Assembly (NCBI RefSeq): GCF_000813965.1
Contig: NZ_JWLI01000001.1
Span: 186,001-250,000, forward strand
Length of the DNA stretch: 64,000 bases
Direction of reading: 5' to 3'
Source: Leisingera sp. ANG-M7
GTDB taxonomy: Bacteria > Pseudomonadota > Alphaproteobacteria > Rhodobacterales > Rhodobacteraceae
The notes under the pieces are model-generated. The model was given only the letters and a program-made list of their open reading frames with translations, did no database searches and was not told the origin of the DNA. The position numbers were made by a program, and so were the translations under genes. Position 1 is the first letter of the stretch. Each line of letters begins with the position of its first letter. Below are positions 8,750-17,612 of this stretch, piece after piece.

Positions 8750-10168
8750 TCAGGTGCCGCAGAAGGTCGCCTGCACCACTTCCTCCGGCAGCGGCGGGCG
8801 CTGCAGATCCTTGTGCTCCGGCTGGTCCTCATAAGGGTTGGCCAGCACCGTGTTCAGCCGGTGGAACAGCGCATAGTCGCCTGCCACCGCACCGGCAATC
8901 ATCTCCTCGATCCGGTGGTTGCGCGGAATGAAGGCAGGGTTCGCCGCACGCATGACCGCCTGCGGGTCTGGTTCGCCTTCCAGCCGCGCCTGCCAGTCCG
9001 GCTCCCAAGCATCAAAAGCCACCGGATCGGTGAACTGGTCCCTTGCCGTGCCTTCACCCAGGGTACGGAACGTATTGGTGAAATCGCTCTGGTTCTCTGC
9101 CATCCGCCCCAGCAGGGAAGTAACCAGCTCCAAATCACTCTCCTGTTCTGAAGTGATCCCCAGTTTTGCGCGGAACCGCCGCAGCCAGGCCGCTTCGGTC
9201 AGCGCGGGCATCGCATGCACAATCTCTGTCGCCGCCGCGACACCGTCCTGCGGGTCGTCCATCTGTTGGATCAGCGCGGTTGCCAGCTGCGCCAGGTTCC
9301 AGACCGCAATCGCGGGCTGGTTGGCATAGGCATAGCGCCGCCCCCGGTCGATCGAGGAAAACACAGTATGCGGGTGATAAACATCCATGAAGGCGCACGG
9401 GCCATAATCGATGGTCTCGCCGGAGATCGAAGAATTGTCGGTATTCATCACCCCGTGAATGAACCCCACGGACATCCAGGCGGCTATCAGCTCCGCCTGC
9501 GCATCGCGCACGGCTTGCAGCAGGCCCATCGGGCCTTCCACCTCCGGGTAATGGCGGGCAATGGCATAGTCCGTCAGCTGCTGCAGGCTCGCCTTGTCAC
9601 CGCGGGCCGCGAACACCTGGAAGGTGCCCACCCGCAAATGGCTCGCCGCCACCCGGGTCAGCACCGCACCGGGCAGGCCGCCCTCGCGCCAGACGGTCTC
9701 ACCCGTCTCCACCGCCGCCAGCGCGCGGGTGGTCGGGATGCCCAGGCTGTGCATCGCCTCGCTCACCACATATTCGCGCAGTACCGGCCCCAGCCAGGCC
9801 CGCCCGTCGCCATTGCGCGAATACGGCGTCCGTCCCGAACCCTTCAGCTGGATATCACGGCGCCTGCCGTCCGTTCCCACCACTTCGCCCAGCAGGATCG
9901 CGCGCCCGTCGCCCAGCTGCGGATTATACGTGCCGAACTGATGCCCGGAATAAAGCTGCGCCAGCGGATCAGCCCCCTCCGGCACCAGATTGCCGCCGAA
10001 CACCGCCGCCATCTCCCCGGCCTCACCGGATGTGATCCCCATGATCCGCGCCAGATCCTCGTTAAAGGCCGCCAGCCGCGGCGCCTTTACCGCCTGCGGC
10101 GGCAGTTTGGAGTAGAACTGCCCCGGCAGGGCAGCATAGGTGTTGTCAAAGGGGATCGTGAATGTCAT
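8750..10168 (-). CDS. selO: Protein adenylyltransferase SelO
   Basis: This 472-residue YdiU/SelO-family pseudokinase transfers AMP from ATP to Ser/Thr/Tyr of target proteins and is linked to redox stress. Conserved blocks include [56 protein letters not shown] and the metal-binding HGVMNTDN with DYGPCAF. The C-terminus FCGT has a cysteine three residues from the end, near where eukaryotic SelO carries selenocysteine. The start at 10168 gives family length; the open frame continues to 10702 without support. It is divergent from the cupin gene. Confidence 0.95.
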   Translation of the reverse strand: MTFTIPFDNTYAALPGQFYSKLPPQAVKAPRLAAFNEDLARIMGITSGEAGEMAAVFGGNLVPEGADPLAQLYSGHQFGTYNPQLGDGRAILLGEVVGTDGRRRDIQLKGSGRTPYSRNGDGRAWLGPVLREYVVSEAMHSLGIPTTRALAAVETGETVWREGGLPGAVLTRVAASHLRVGTFQVFAARGDKASLQQLTDYAIARHYPEVEGPMGLLQAVRDAQAELIAAWMSVGFIHGVMNTDNSSISGETIDYGPCAFMDVYHPHTVFSSIDRGRRYAYANQPAIAVWNLAQLATALIQQMDDPQDGVAAATEIVHAMPALTEAAWLRRFRAKLGITSEQESDLELVTSLLGRMAENQSDFTNTFRTLGEGTARDQFTDPVAFDAWEPDWQARLEGEPDPQAVMRAANPAFIPRNHRIEEMIAGAVAGDYALFHRLNTVLANPYEDQPEHKDLQRPPLPEEVVQATFCGT

Positions 10169-10225
10169 GGCCCAAACATATGACTGGAATAGAGATTTAC
10201 CAGCACCAAAGCGGAGGCAGCAGCA

Positions 10226-10645
10226 ATGGACGCAGACCGGATCATCGAACACCTGGGACTGCAGCAGCACCCGGAGGGCGGCTGGTACAAGGAAACCTGG
10301 CGTGCGGAAAATGAAGGCCGCCCCACAGGCACCTGTATTTACTTCCTTTTGAAGGCAGGCGAAGCCAGCCACTGGCACCGGGTCGATGCCGCCGAGATCT
10401 GGCTCTACCACGCCGGCGCACCGCTGGTGCTGTCGCTGGCGGCGACCGATGAGGGCCCGGCGCAGGACCACCTGCTCACCCCGGACCTGACCAAAGGCGC
10501 GCCGCAGCTGATTGTGCCCGAGGGCCACTGGCAGGCTGCCCGCAGCACCGGGGACTACACGCTGGTCAGCTGCACGGTTTCGCCGGGGTTTGAGTTTGAG
10601 GGGTTTGAACTGGCTGCTCCGGGCTTCGACATCCCGCGCAGCTGA
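10226..10645 (+). CDS. Cupin-5 (DUF985) family protein
   Basis: The 139-residue protein is a single beta-barrel cupin of the DUF985 type: [17 protein letters not shown] at the N-terminus, then [29 protein letters not shown], with the paired His of HWHRVD and the Glu of AEIW as metal-site candidates. Function is not known for the family; some members bind sugars or metals. AGCAGCAATG precedes the coding start. The fatty acid desaturase follows 44 nt later and may share its transcript. Confidence 0.87.
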   Translation: MDADRIIEHLGLQQHPEGGWYKETWRAENEGRPTGTCIYFLLKAGEASHWHRVDAAEIWLYHAGAPLVLSLAATDEGPAQDHLLTPDLTKGAPQLIVPEGHWQAARSTGDYTLVSCTVSPGFEFEGFELAAPGFDIPRS

Positions 10646-10689
10646 CCAGCCCCTTGCAGCGAATCGCCAGACTGGACAAGAGTGTCCAC

Positions 10690-11592
10690 ATGTCTGCCGC
10701 ACTGGATCACACAGCCCTGATCAAATCGCTGCCGCCAGAGACAAAGGCCGCCCTGACGGCCCGTTCCGATGCGGCGGGACTTCGGCATCTTGCCCTGTAT
10801 CTGGCTGCCCTTGCTGCCTGCACCGCGGGTCTCGCTCTGCAAATACCCTTCTGGCCGCTGCTGATGGTGCCGCAAGGCATACTGCTGGTCTTTCTCTTCA
10901 CGCTCAGCCACGAATGCACCCACCAGACGCCGTTCCGCAGCAAATGGCTGAATGAAGCAGCGGGCCATTTCTGCGCCATTGCCATCGCGCTGCCCTTTGT
11001 CTGGTTCCGCTACTTTCACCTGGCGCATCACAAATACACCAACGACCCCCAGCGCGACCCGGAGCTGGAACATGGCGGACGGCCTGGGACATTCGGCCAA
11101 TGGCTCACATACCTGAGCGGCTGGGGCTATTGGCGCGCAATGGCCGCAACCCTCTGGCGCAACGCCTTTGGCACCATCAACGCCCCCTACCTGCCCGAAC
11201 GCCGCCACGCGCATGTGCAGCTAGAGGCGCGTGCGCTGCTGGTCCTCTACGCCGCCGCCCTGCTGAGCCTGCTGGCCTCACCCTTGGTTCTATGGCTGTG
11301 GATTGTCCCGTTGCTGATCGGCCAGCCTTTCTTGCGCGCCTATCTGCTGGCGGAACACGGTCTCTGCCCCCCGGTGGCGAACATGCTGGAGAACTCCCGC
11401 ACCACCTTCACCAACCGGGTGGTGCGTTTCCTGGCCTGGAACATGCCCTACCACGCCGAGCATCACGCCTTTCCGAACGTGCCCTTCCACAGGCTCCCCG
11501 CATTCCACACCTTTACCCGGGCACATCTGAAGTCGACGTCAGACGGGTACGGGGAGTTCACGGCGGACTACCTCCGCCAGCTCTCCCGCTGA
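10690..11592 (+). CDS. Membrane fatty acid desaturase family protein
   Basis: The 300-residue protein has the three histidine boxes of di-iron membrane desaturases/hydroxylases: HECTH (74-78), HLAHH (110-114) and HAEHH (255-259), with hydrophobic helices between them. It inserts double bonds or hydroxyls into acyl or carotenoid-like substrates using O2 at the inner membrane; substrate is unassigned. The ATG at 10690 is used in preference to a TTG at 10654. It probably follows the cupin gene in one transcript and converges on anmK across a twin palindrome. Confidence 0.85.
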   Translation: MSAALDHTALIKSLPPETKAALTARSDAAGLRHLALYLAALAACTAGLALQIPFWPLLMVPQGILLVFLFTLSHECTHQTPFRSKWLNEAAGHFCAIAIALPFVWFRYFHLAHHKYTNDPQRDPELEHGGRPGTFGQWLTYLSGWGYWRAMAATLWRNAFGTINAPYLPERRHAHVQLEARALLVLYAAALLSLLASPLVLWLWIVPLLIGQPFLRAYLLAEHGLCPPVANMLENSRTTFTNRVVRFLAWNMPYHAEHHAFPNVPFHRLPAFHTFTRAHLKSTSDGYGEFTADYLRQLSR

Positions 11593-11611
11593 TCCGCCGC
11601 CAGAGGCCGCA

Positions 11612-11656
11612 CAAATTTCTTGGAAGAAATTTGCCAAGAAACTTCGAAGTTTCTTG
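11612..11656. terminator. Twin AT-rich palindromes between desaturase and anmK
   Basis: Two adjacent hairpins are visible: CAAATTTCTT / AAGAAATTTG (11612-11633) and the perfect 22-bp palindrome CAAGAAACT-TCGA-AGTTTCTTG (11635-11656). They sit between two convergent stop codons (11592 and 11673) and are AT-rich in a GC-rich genome. No U-tract follows on either strand. A bidirectional 3'-end or pausing function is plausible. Confidence 0.55.
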
Positions 11657-11672
11657 TCCGCCGGTCACAACC

Positions 11673-12782
11673 TTACGCCCCCGGCACGCTCACCACACCG
11701 CCGCCCACACAGGCGCTGACTCCGGTGGTGCCAGGCGCCGATGTCGGCATTCCCCGCGCCACCCGCACCGCCAGATGGGCAAAGGCCTGCGCCTCCAGCA
11801 TGTCACCGTCCAGCCCTGCGTCCTCTACCGGCTTCACCGGGCAATCAAGCGACACCCGCAGCATCTCCATCAGTACCGGATTGTGCCGCCCGCCGCCGGT
11901 GACAAGCACCATCTCCGGCGGTTCCGGGCAATGCTCCATGCCCTGCGCGACGGCAGCGGCGCACATGGCAATCAGGGTGGCCGCAGCATCCGCGTCGCTC
12001 AGTTCATTGACCAGTTCAACCATCTCAGCAAAATCGTTCCTGTCCAGCGACTTGGGCGGCATTCTTGCAAAATACGGCTCGGCCAGGAACAGCTCCAGCG
12101 CGCCTGTTTCCACTTTGCCTGAGCGCGCCACCTTGCCATCCGCGTCCCAGGGAATGCCCAAACGCTCCTGTACCAGATCATTGACCGGCGCATTGGCCGG
12201 GCCGGTGTCAAAGGCCAACAGCGCTCCTGGCTCCTCTGGCCGCTCAAACCGCGGATCTACATAGGTGATATTGCCAACCCCACCCAGGTTCAGGAAACAC
12301 AAGGGCCGCTCAGCACCTATATACTTGGCGCAGGCAAAGTGAAAGAACGTCGCCAGCGGCGCGCCCTCGCCGCCCATTGCCACGTCGTCACTGCGGAAAT
12401 CCCAGACCACCGGCTTGCCCAGGTGTTCGGCCAGCGCCGCGCCGTCGCCTACCTGCAGGGTTCCCTGCAGCCGCGGCGCATGGGCCAGGGTCTGGCCGTG
12501 AAAGCCGATGATTTCCACATCGCCGAACTCCGCCAGCGCCGCCGCATGGGCCGCATCGCAGACCTCTGCCGCAGCCTCCACCTCCGGCCCCGCCCACTTG
12601 CCGAGGCCCGCACGCAACACGCTGCGTTCTTCTGCCGAATACTCGCGGTAGCTGCTCTCGCCAAACCCGTGAATGCGCGCGCCGTCGGTCACCACCACCG
12701 CCGCATCCACCCCGTCCAGCGAGGTGCCGCTCATCGCCCCCAGCGCCCGTACCGCACCCGTTTTTGCAATGGCCCTGCTCAT
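11673..12782 (-). CDS. anmK: Anhydro-N-acetylmuramic acid kinase
   Basis: AnmK hydrolyses and phosphorylates 1,6-anhydroMurNAc to MurNAc-6-phosphate during peptidoglycan recycling in the cytosol. The 369-residue protein opens with [12 protein letters not shown] (about residues 15-26), the ATP-binding signature. It also has [11 protein letters not shown], the [11 protein letters not shown] segment with [12 protein letters not shown], and [12 protein letters not shown]. It begins at ATG 12782, and tyrS is divergent. NagZ, which supplies the substrate in the same pathway, is encoded at 32240-33244. Confidence 0.95.
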   Translation of the reverse strand: MSRAIAKTGAVRALGAMSGTSLDGVDAAVVVTDGARIHGFGESSYREYSAEERSVLRAGLGKWAGPEVEAAAEVCDAAHAAALAEFGDVEIIGFHGQTLAHAPRLQGTLQVGDGAALAEHLGKPVVWDFRSDDVAMGGEGAPLATFFHFACAKYIGAERPLCFLNLGGVGNITYVDPRFERPEEPGALLAFDTGPANAPVNDLVQERLGIPWDADGKVARSGKVETGALELFLAEPYFARMPPKSLDRNDFAEMVELVNELSDADAAATLIAMCAAAVAQGMEHCPEPPEMVLVTGGGRHNPVLMEMLRVSLDCPVKPVEDAGLDGDMLEAQAFAHLAVRVARGMPTSAPGTTGVSACVGGGVVSVPGA

Positions 12783-12925
12783 GGCCTGCCCCCATCCTTC
12801 TGGATCCGGGCCGTACCGCCCGTTGCTGGGGATACTACAGCGCATAATTTGCCGGGAAAACAGGTTCCAACCGGCGCCAATGCGATTTATAGGGCATGGT
12901 GCAAAATCAAAGACCGAGGCATATT

Positions 12926-14182
12926 ATGACCTACACACCGAAATCGGATTTCGTCGCAGTCATGATGGAACGCGGGTTCCTCGCGGACTGCACCGATTAT
13001 CAGGGCCTTGACGACGCCCTGCTGCAAGGTGTGCGCCCGGCCTATATCGGCTTTGACGCCACAGCGAAATCGCTGCACGTCGGCTCACTCATTCAGATCA
13101 TGATGCTGCGCTGGTTCCAGAAGACCGGCCACCAGCCGATCACCCTGATGGGCGGCGGCACCACCAAGGTGGGCGACCCGTCTTTCCGCGCCGACGAGCG
13201 CCCGTTGCTGACCGAAGCACAGATCGACGACAATATCGCCGGCATCAAAAAGGTGTTCTCGGCCTATATCGACTATGACAGCGACGCGCCGAACAAGGCG
13301 CTGATGCTGAACAACGCCGAATGGCTGGATGGGCTGAACTACCTGGAATTCCTGCGCGACATTGGCCGCCATTTCTCGGTGAACCGGATGCTGTCGTTCG
13401 AGAGCGTCAAATCGCGCCTCGATCGCGAGCAGTCCCTGTCGTTCCTTGAATTCAACTACATGATCCTGCAAGCCTATGACTTCATGGAGCTGAACAACCG
13501 CTACGGTTGCATCCTGCAGATGGGCGGCTCTGACCAGTGGGGCAATATCGTCAACGGCATCGACCTCACCCGCCGCACCATCGATCATGAGGTCTACGGC
13601 CTCACCTCGCCGCTGCTGACCACCTCGGACGGCAAGAAGATGGGCAAGACCGCCGAAGGCGCGATCTGGCTCAACGCCGACATGCGGTCGCCTTATGAAT
13701 TCTGGCAGTTCTGGCGCAACACCACCGACGCCGACGTGGGCCGCTTCCTGAAGCTCTACACCGAACTGCCGGTGGAGGAATGCGAACGCATCGGCGCGCT
13801 GGCGGGCTCTGAGATCAACGAGGGCAAGGTCATCCTCGCCAACGAAGTGACCACCCTCCTGCACGGCGCCGAGGCCGCAGCCGCCGCCGAAGCCACCGCA
13901 CGTGAAGTGTTCGAGAAGGGCGGCGTGGGCGATGACCTGCCCACTCTCTCGCTGACGACTGCCGATCTGGGCGACGGCATCTCGATCGTGCAACTGATCG
14001 TGAAATCCGGCCTTGCCAAATCCGGCAAGGACGCCAAGCGGCTGATTTCCGAGAATGGTGCCAAAATCGACGACCAGCCGCTGACCGATGCAGGCCTGAT
14101 GATCGACGCGGGCGCTCTGTCTTCGCCGATCAAGCTGAGCGCCGGCAAAAAGCGCCACGCGCTGGTGCGGCTGGACGGCTGA
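12926..14182 (+). CDS. tyrS: Tyrosine-tRNA ligase
   Basis: This class I aminoacyl-tRNA synthetase charges tRNA-Tyr. The 418-residue protein has the HIGH-box variant HVGS (51-54), [11 protein letters not shown], the tyrosine-binding [10 protein letters not shown] and GGSDQWGN segments, and the KMSKS variant KKMGKT. A C-terminal S4 RNA-binding domain starts near [18 protein letters not shown]. The ATG at 12926 follows a GAGG site; an upstream in-frame ATG at 12896 would add ten non-conserved residues. An intrinsic terminator lies 20 nt after the stop codon. Confidence 0.97.
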   Translation: MTYTPKSDFVAVMMERGFLADCTDYQGLDDALLQGVRPAYIGFDATAKSLHVGSLIQIMMLRWFQKTGHQPITLMGGGTTKVGDPSFRADERPLLTEAQIDDNIAGIKKVFSAYIDYDSDAPNKALMLNNAEWLDGLNYLEFLRDIGRHFSVNRMLSFESVKSRLDREQSLSFLEFNYMILQAYDFMELNNRYGCILQMGGSDQWGNIVNGIDLTRRTIDHEVYGLTSPLLTTSDGKKMGKTAEGAIWLNADMRSPYEFWQFWRNTTDADVGRFLKLYTELPVEECERIGALAGSEINEGKVILANEVTTLLHGAEAAAAAEATAREVFEKGGVGDDLPTLSLTTADLGDGISIVQLIVKSGLAKSGKDAKRLISENGAKIDDQPLTDAGLMIDAGALSSPIKLSAGKKRHALVRLDG

Positions 14183-14202
14183 GCCTTCTGCCATGAAACG
14201 GA

Positions 14203-14232
14203 AAAAGGGAGCCATTGGCTCCCTTTCTTTTT
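14203..14232 (+). terminator. Intrinsic terminator of tyrS
   Basis: A stem AAAGGGAGCC / GGCTCCCTTT with a 3-nt loop is followed by CTTTTT on the plus strand, 20 nt after the tyrS stop codon. The form is canonical. Confidence 0.9.
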
Positions 14233-14340
14233 GCCCGCAGATGCTCCCGCCCATTCCAGCCTCATCCAAGATGAGCCTTCACGGTTGGGCCGCGCGCCGC
14301 TGCGCGGCGCGCCAGCACTTCCTCGCAACACCCCACTCAG

Positions 14341-14467
14341 GCCAGCCCCGGGTCAAGGGCCGCGCATGCGGCCGTGCGCAGCACGGTTCACCCTTGAGGC
14401 GGGGATGGCCGGGATACACTGGAACAGGCGCCTAAGGGCAGACCTGACCTTAGGCGCCTCTCAGCAA
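14341..14467 (+). repeat. Family A structured intergenic repeat, copy 2
   Basis: The outer stem GTCAAGGG (14352-14359) / CCCTTGA (14391-14397) encloses two hairpins (CCGCGCATGCGG, CCGTGCGCAGCACGG). A terminal stem-loop AGGCGCCTAAGG / CCTTAGGCGCCT and the end CTCTCAGCA follow. Relative to copy 1, the terminal stem carries paired changes (CCCAA/TTGGG to CCTAA/TTAGG) that keep pairing. With the tyrS terminator it fills most of the ~300-bp stretch between tyrS and the small ORF at 14480. Confidence 0.75.
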
Positions 14468-14479
14468 ATCATCCTGCCT

Positions 14480-14617
14480 CTAAAACAGCAGCGCCTCCAC
14501 CAGCGTCAGCACCAGAAAGACCGGCACCGACAACCCGATCGCAATCAGCAGCGCCGCCGCCTTGGTCATCCGCGGGGCGGCTGCCGCCTGCCCCATGATC
14601 TGTTTTGCATTTCTCAT
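14480..14617 (-). CDS. Small single-pass membrane protein (45 aa)
   Basis: A 45-codon frame encodes a basic N-terminus (MRNAKQIMGQ, then MTKA) and one hydrophobic helix of about 22 residues (LLIAIGLSVPVFLVLTLVEALLF), predicting a single-pass inner-membrane protein. It starts at ATG 14617, divergent from the acyltransferase at 14664. A longer minus-strand frame to 15103 overlaps that gene and is rejected. The function is unknown, and the ribosome binding site is weak. Confidence 0.55.
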   Translation of the reverse strand: MRNAKQIMGQAAAAPRMTKAAALLIAIGLSVPVFLVLTLVEALLF

Positions 14618-14663
14618 ACTGGAAATTAACCATAATTTAGGTTTCCAGCGCGTTAATGGAATT

Positions 14664-15581
14664 ATGTTCGACAGCGCCCCCGATCCCGATCTGCCCGCAG
14701 CAGCTACCGCCCGCCCCCAACCCCGCGCGCTCCAGCAATCACCGGAGTTCGCCCGCGCGCTGATGGCCTGCGGCCAAGACCCGCTGTTACTCGACGATAC
14801 GCTGGTGCTGCACCGCCGCCTGCCCGGCGGGCTGCGGCTGGCGATGGTGAACCGGGCGGATCTGACAGATCCCGCCCCCCTGCTGGCGGCCCTGCGCGCA
14901 GGCGCCCTTGCCCGTACGCCGCTGATCCTGTCGCCCGAATCCCCAGCGCCGCATCTTGCCCGCCTCGGCGCCGTGCCGCTGGCCACGCCCGCCCACGCCG
15001 CGCTCTGGGACCTCAGCGGCGATGCGGACCAGCGCCGCGCCGCGCTGCACCCGAAATGGCGCAACCGGCTGAAACACGGCGAGGCGCAGCCCCTCCGCCT
15101 CACCCGCCAGAACCTGCCGCATGACGTGCGCCACTGGCTGTTCCGCGCCGACGCAAAACAGCAATCCGCTCGCGGCTATCGCAGCTGGCCGATTGGTCTC
15201 ACCCTCGCCTATGCGCGCGAGAACAAGGGGCAGGTAAAACTCTTCCAGGCGTTTGAGGGCAAGGAACCGGTCGCCGCAATCCTGATCCTCACCCATGGCA
15301 ATGCCGCCAGCTACCACATCGCCCACACCACCACGCGCGGTAAACGGCTCAGCGCCCACCCGCTCCTGCTATGGGAGGCCGCAAACTGGCTCGCCGCCAA
15401 GGGCGTCTGCCGCCTGGACCTCGGCCTCATCAACACCGAGGACGCCCCCGGCCTTGCCCGCTTCAAGCTTGGCACCGGCGCACAACTGCACCGCCTGGGC
15501 GGCACCTGGGGCCTATGGCCACCGCTGGGCCGCCTTCTGCAACCGCTATCCTTGCTCGACCGCCGCCTGATGGGCGCTTAA
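14664..15581 (+). CDS. FemAB/GNAT-like acyltransferase (BioF2-like domain)
   Basis: The 305-residue protein has the GNAT-6/FemAB-like fold. The WRNRLKHGEA segment precedes the acyltransferase core, then AILILTHGNAASYHIAHTTTRGK leads into the pattern HPLLLWEAANWLAAKGVCRLDLGLINTE and APGLARFKLGTGAQLHRLGGTWG. That last pattern is typical of peptidyltransferases that use aminoacyl-tRNA and of related N-acyltransferases acting on cell-envelope or lipid substrates. The substrate is not evident. The ATG at 14664 is preferred over a frame starting inside the upstream small gene. Confidence 0.75.
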   Translation: MFDSAPDPDLPAAATARPQPRALQQSPEFARALMACGQDPLLLDDTLVLHRRLPGGLRLAMVNRADLTDPAPLLAALRAGALARTPLILSPESPAPHLARLGAVPLATPAHAALWDLSGDADQRRAALHPKWRNRLKHGEAQPLRLTRQNLPHDVRHWLFRADAKQQSARGYRSWPIGLTLAYARENKGQVKLFQAFEGKEPVAAILILTHGNAASYHIAHTTTRGKRLSAHPLLLWEAANWLAAKGVCRLDLGLINTEDAPGLARFKLGTGAQLHRLGGTWGLWPPLGRLLQPLSLLDRRLMGA

Positions 15582-15632
15582 ACACCCGCGACGCCCCGTC
15601 CCGCTGGACAGATCCCCGGCCCCTCCATTATA

Positions 15633-15646
15633 TGAACACATGTTCA
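15633..15646. promoter_or_regulatory. Inverted repeat upstream of the SDR gene
   Basis: TGAACA-CA-TGTTCA, a pair of perfect 6-bp arms, lies 24 bp before the SDR start codon and just before its GGGAGGA ribosome binding site. Its size and position fit the operator of a TetR-type or similar dimeric repressor, but no regulator gene is adjacent. Confidence 0.4.
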
Positions 15647-15669
15647 GATAACCGGGAGGAGCCCCGCTC

Positions 15670-16425
15670 ATGAAACTTGCAGACACTGCAGCCGTCGTCA
15701 CCGGCGGCGCGTCCGGCCTGGGTGAGGCCACCGCGCGCTACTTCGCCGAACAAGGCGCCCAGGTCACCATTCTGGACCGCGACGCCGAACGCGGCCAGCA
15801 GGTGGCCGAAGAAATCGGCGGCAACTTCGCCCAGACCGACGTGACCAGCGAAGAGTCTGTTTCTGCTGCCATCGCCGACGCTGCTGAGAAGATGGGCAAG
15901 ATCACTGCCTGCGTGAACTGCGCCGGTATCGCCATCGGCGCCAAGACCGTGGGCAAGGAAGGCGCGCACCCCTTGGATGCTTACAAGCGCACCATCGACA
16001 TCAATCTGGTCGGCACCTTCAACGTCGCCCGCCTTGCCGCTGTCGAGATCACCAAGAACGCGCCCGATGCAGACAACGCCCGCGGCGTGATCATCAACAC
16101 CGCGTCGATTGCGGCCTTTGACGGGCAAAAGGGCCAGGCCGCCTATGCTGCCTCCAAGGGCGGGGTTGCCGGCATGTGCCTGCCAATGGCGCGGGATCTA
16201 GCGTCCTCCGGCATCCGGGTGATGACCATCGCGCCGGGCATCTTCATGACCCCCATGCTGGCTGGCCTGCCGGAAGAGGTGCAGCAGCAGCTGGCTGCAG
16301 ATGTTCCCAACCCCGCCCGCCTGGGCGATCCGCGCGAATACGGCCGCCTCGCGGGCTTCATCGTCGAGATGGGATACCTCAACGGCGAAGTCATCCGCAT
16401 CGACGGCGCCCTGCGCATGCGCTGA
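15670..16425 (+). CDS. Short-chain dehydrogenase (3-hydroxyacyl-CoA dehydrogenase type-2 like)
   Basis: This is a 251-residue classical SDR with the NAD-binding TGGASGLG (11-18), NCAG, the catalytic Ser in NTASIAA, and YAASK (Tyr-x3-Lys). The whole sequence resembles HSD17B10/type-2 3-hydroxyacyl-CoA dehydrogenases, for example the acidic insert KNAPDADNARGVIINTASIAAFDGQ. These oxidise short 3-hydroxyacyl-CoAs in fatty- or branched-acid breakdown. GGGAGGA precedes the ATG. No beta-oxidation partners are adjacent. A family A repeat starts within 15 nt of the stop codon. Confidence 0.9.
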   Translation: MKLADTAAVVTGGASGLGEATARYFAEQGAQVTILDRDAERGQQVAEEIGGNFAQTDVTSEESVSAAIADAAEKMGKITACVNCAGIAIGAKTVGKEGAHPLDAYKRTIDINLVGTFNVARLAAVEITKNAPDADNARGVIINTASIAAFDGQKGQAAYAASKGGVAGMCLPMARDLASSGIRVMTIAPGIFMTPMLAGLPEEVQQQLAADVPNPARLGDPREYGRLAGFIVEMGYLNGEVIRIDGALRMR

Positions 16426-16437
16426 CACCCCGCTGCT

Positions 16438-16618
16438 GAGGCCGGGTCAAGGGGTGAGCAAGCTCCCTGGAAACGCTCCGGGGGAGCGTTTCGCTTGCGA
16501 ACGGGCGGAGCCCAAAGCGGCGGCGCCTGCGCCGTTCACCCTTGAAGCGGCCTCAGCAGATCACACACTGGAAATCGCGCCTTCAGGGCAAGCCTGCCCC
16601 TAAAGCGCGTCTCAGCAG
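16438..16618 (+). repeat. Family A structured intergenic repeat, copy 3
   Basis: This is the longest copy. The outer stem GTCAAGGG (16446-16453) / CCCTTGA (16539-16545) encloses a larger AAACGCTCC / GGAGCGTTT hairpin and CGGCGCCTGCGCCG. It ends with an imperfect terminal stem and the shared GTCTCAGCA. Together with the family B copy that follows, it occupies the ~300-bp interval between the SDR and hxlR genes. Confidence 0.7.
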
Positions 16619-16640
16619 AATCTTCTGCATTGCGCAGCAA

Positions 16641-16704
16641 TGCCCGGCCCAAGGCCGCACAAAGGCGCCTTGGCGCAGCCAGGGCACCTGCGGCCGCGGG
16701 AGCT
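16641..16704 (+). repeat. Family B intergenic repeat, copy 1
   Basis: The block GCCCGGCCCAAGGCCGCAC, then AAAGGCGCCTTGGCG, CAGCCAGGGC and CGCGGGAG, is nearly repeated at 17493-17553. A partial, inverted version is seen at 49559-49625. It sits between the SDR's family A repeat and the end of hxlR. Confidence 0.65.
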
Positions 16705-16722
16705 TCTTGCCAAACTGCCGCC

Positions 16723-17079
16723 TTAGCTCCCCGGACCGGCACCCCAGGCCGCCAGCGCCTCGATCACCGGGCGCAGCGCCTGCCCTTTGCCGGTCAGGCT
16801 GTATTCCACCCGCGGCGGCACCTCGGCATAGACCTTGCGGTGCACGATGCCATCCGCCTCCAGCTCCCGCAGCTGCTTGGTCAGGCTGCGCTGTGTCACA
16901 TCCCCCAGCGCCCGCGCCAGGGCATTGAACCGCAAGGTGCCGGGCAGCAGGTGATAGACGATCAGTCCCTTCCACTTGCCTGAGATCTGCTCCAGCGCCG
17001 CCTCAACCGGGCAGCCGCCGCTGCAATCGTAAGTCTCAAACCGTGCCGCCCGGCTTTCGCCCTGATTTCCAGTATCCAT
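16723..17079 (-). CDS. HxlR-family winged-helix regulator
   Basis: The 118-residue protein has the HxlR core: [48 protein letters not shown] (recognition helix) and the wing [19 protein letters not shown]. An N-terminal cysteine pair ([10 protein letters not shown]) could sense redox or electrophiles, as in HypR/YodB-type members. It is divergent from the quinol-monooxygenase-like gene at 17175, which is its likely target, so it probably controls that gene and itself. Start at ATG 17079. Confidence 0.9.
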   Translation of the reverse strand: MDTGNQGESRAARFETYDCSGGCPVEAALEQISGKWKGLIVYHLLPGTLRFNALARALGDVTQRSLTKQLRELEADGIVHRKVYAEVPPRVEYSLTGKGQALRPVIEALAAWGAGPGS

Positions 17080-17174
17080 TCTGTACCTACCCTCACAAAA
17101 CGTGCGTTCTTGCGCAGAATACACCATGCAGCCATATCCCGTCCCGTCAAACCACTCAAGCACAGGAGGCCCAA

Positions 17175-17462
17175 ATGGCCCTGACCATTCTCGCCCAGAT
17201 CACCGCCCAGCCCGGCAAAGAAGCCCTAGTCAAAGCCGAACTCGAAAAGCTGGTGCCCATCACCCGCGCCGAGGAAGGCTGCATCCGCTATGACCTGCAC
17301 CAGGACAACCAGACACCCGGCTTCTTTGTGTTCTACGAAACCTGGGAATCGCGGGCGCTGTGGCAGCAGCACATGAACGCGCCGCACCTGGCCGCCTATA
17401 TGGCCGCAACAGAGGGCGCAGTGGCCGCTTTTACCCTCAACGAGATGACCCAAACCGCCTGA
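17175..17462 (+). CDS. Putative quinol monooxygenase (ABM domain)
   Basis: The 95-residue single-domain ABM protein matches the YgiN type: [21 protein letters not shown], the central [26 protein letters not shown] and a final [14 protein letters not shown] helix. Family members dimerise and oxidise quinols or related aromatics without cofactor. A strong CAGGAGG lies upstream of the ATG. The divergent hxlR gene is the presumed regulator, a common pairing that suggests induction by quinones or electrophiles. Confidence 0.87.
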   Translation: MALTILAQITAQPGKEALVKAELEKLVPITRAEEGCIRYDLHQDNQTPGFFVFYETWESRALWQQHMNAPHLAAYMAATEGAVAAFTLNEMTQTA

Positions 17463-17492
17463 GTTGCAGCCCGCCCGGCACCGCGCCAGCGG

Positions 17493-17553
17493 TGCCGGGC
17501 CCAAGGCCGAACAAGGGCGCCTTGGCGAAGCCAGGGCGCCTGCGGGCGCGGGA
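17493..17553 (+). repeat. Family B intergenic repeat, copy 2
   Basis: The sequence TGCCGGGCCCAAGGCCGAAC, then AAGGGCGCCTTGGCGAAG and CCAGGGCGCCTGCG, ending CGCGGGAG, aligns with 16641-16704 over about 60 bp with few changes. It lies between the ABM gene and the O-acetyltransferase gene, both on the plus strand. Confidence 0.65.
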
Positions 17554-17612
17554 GTTGCCCGGGCGTTGACAATCCCGGCCCTCCGCCCTTCACTCCGGGT
17601 CAGGAGGCCCCG

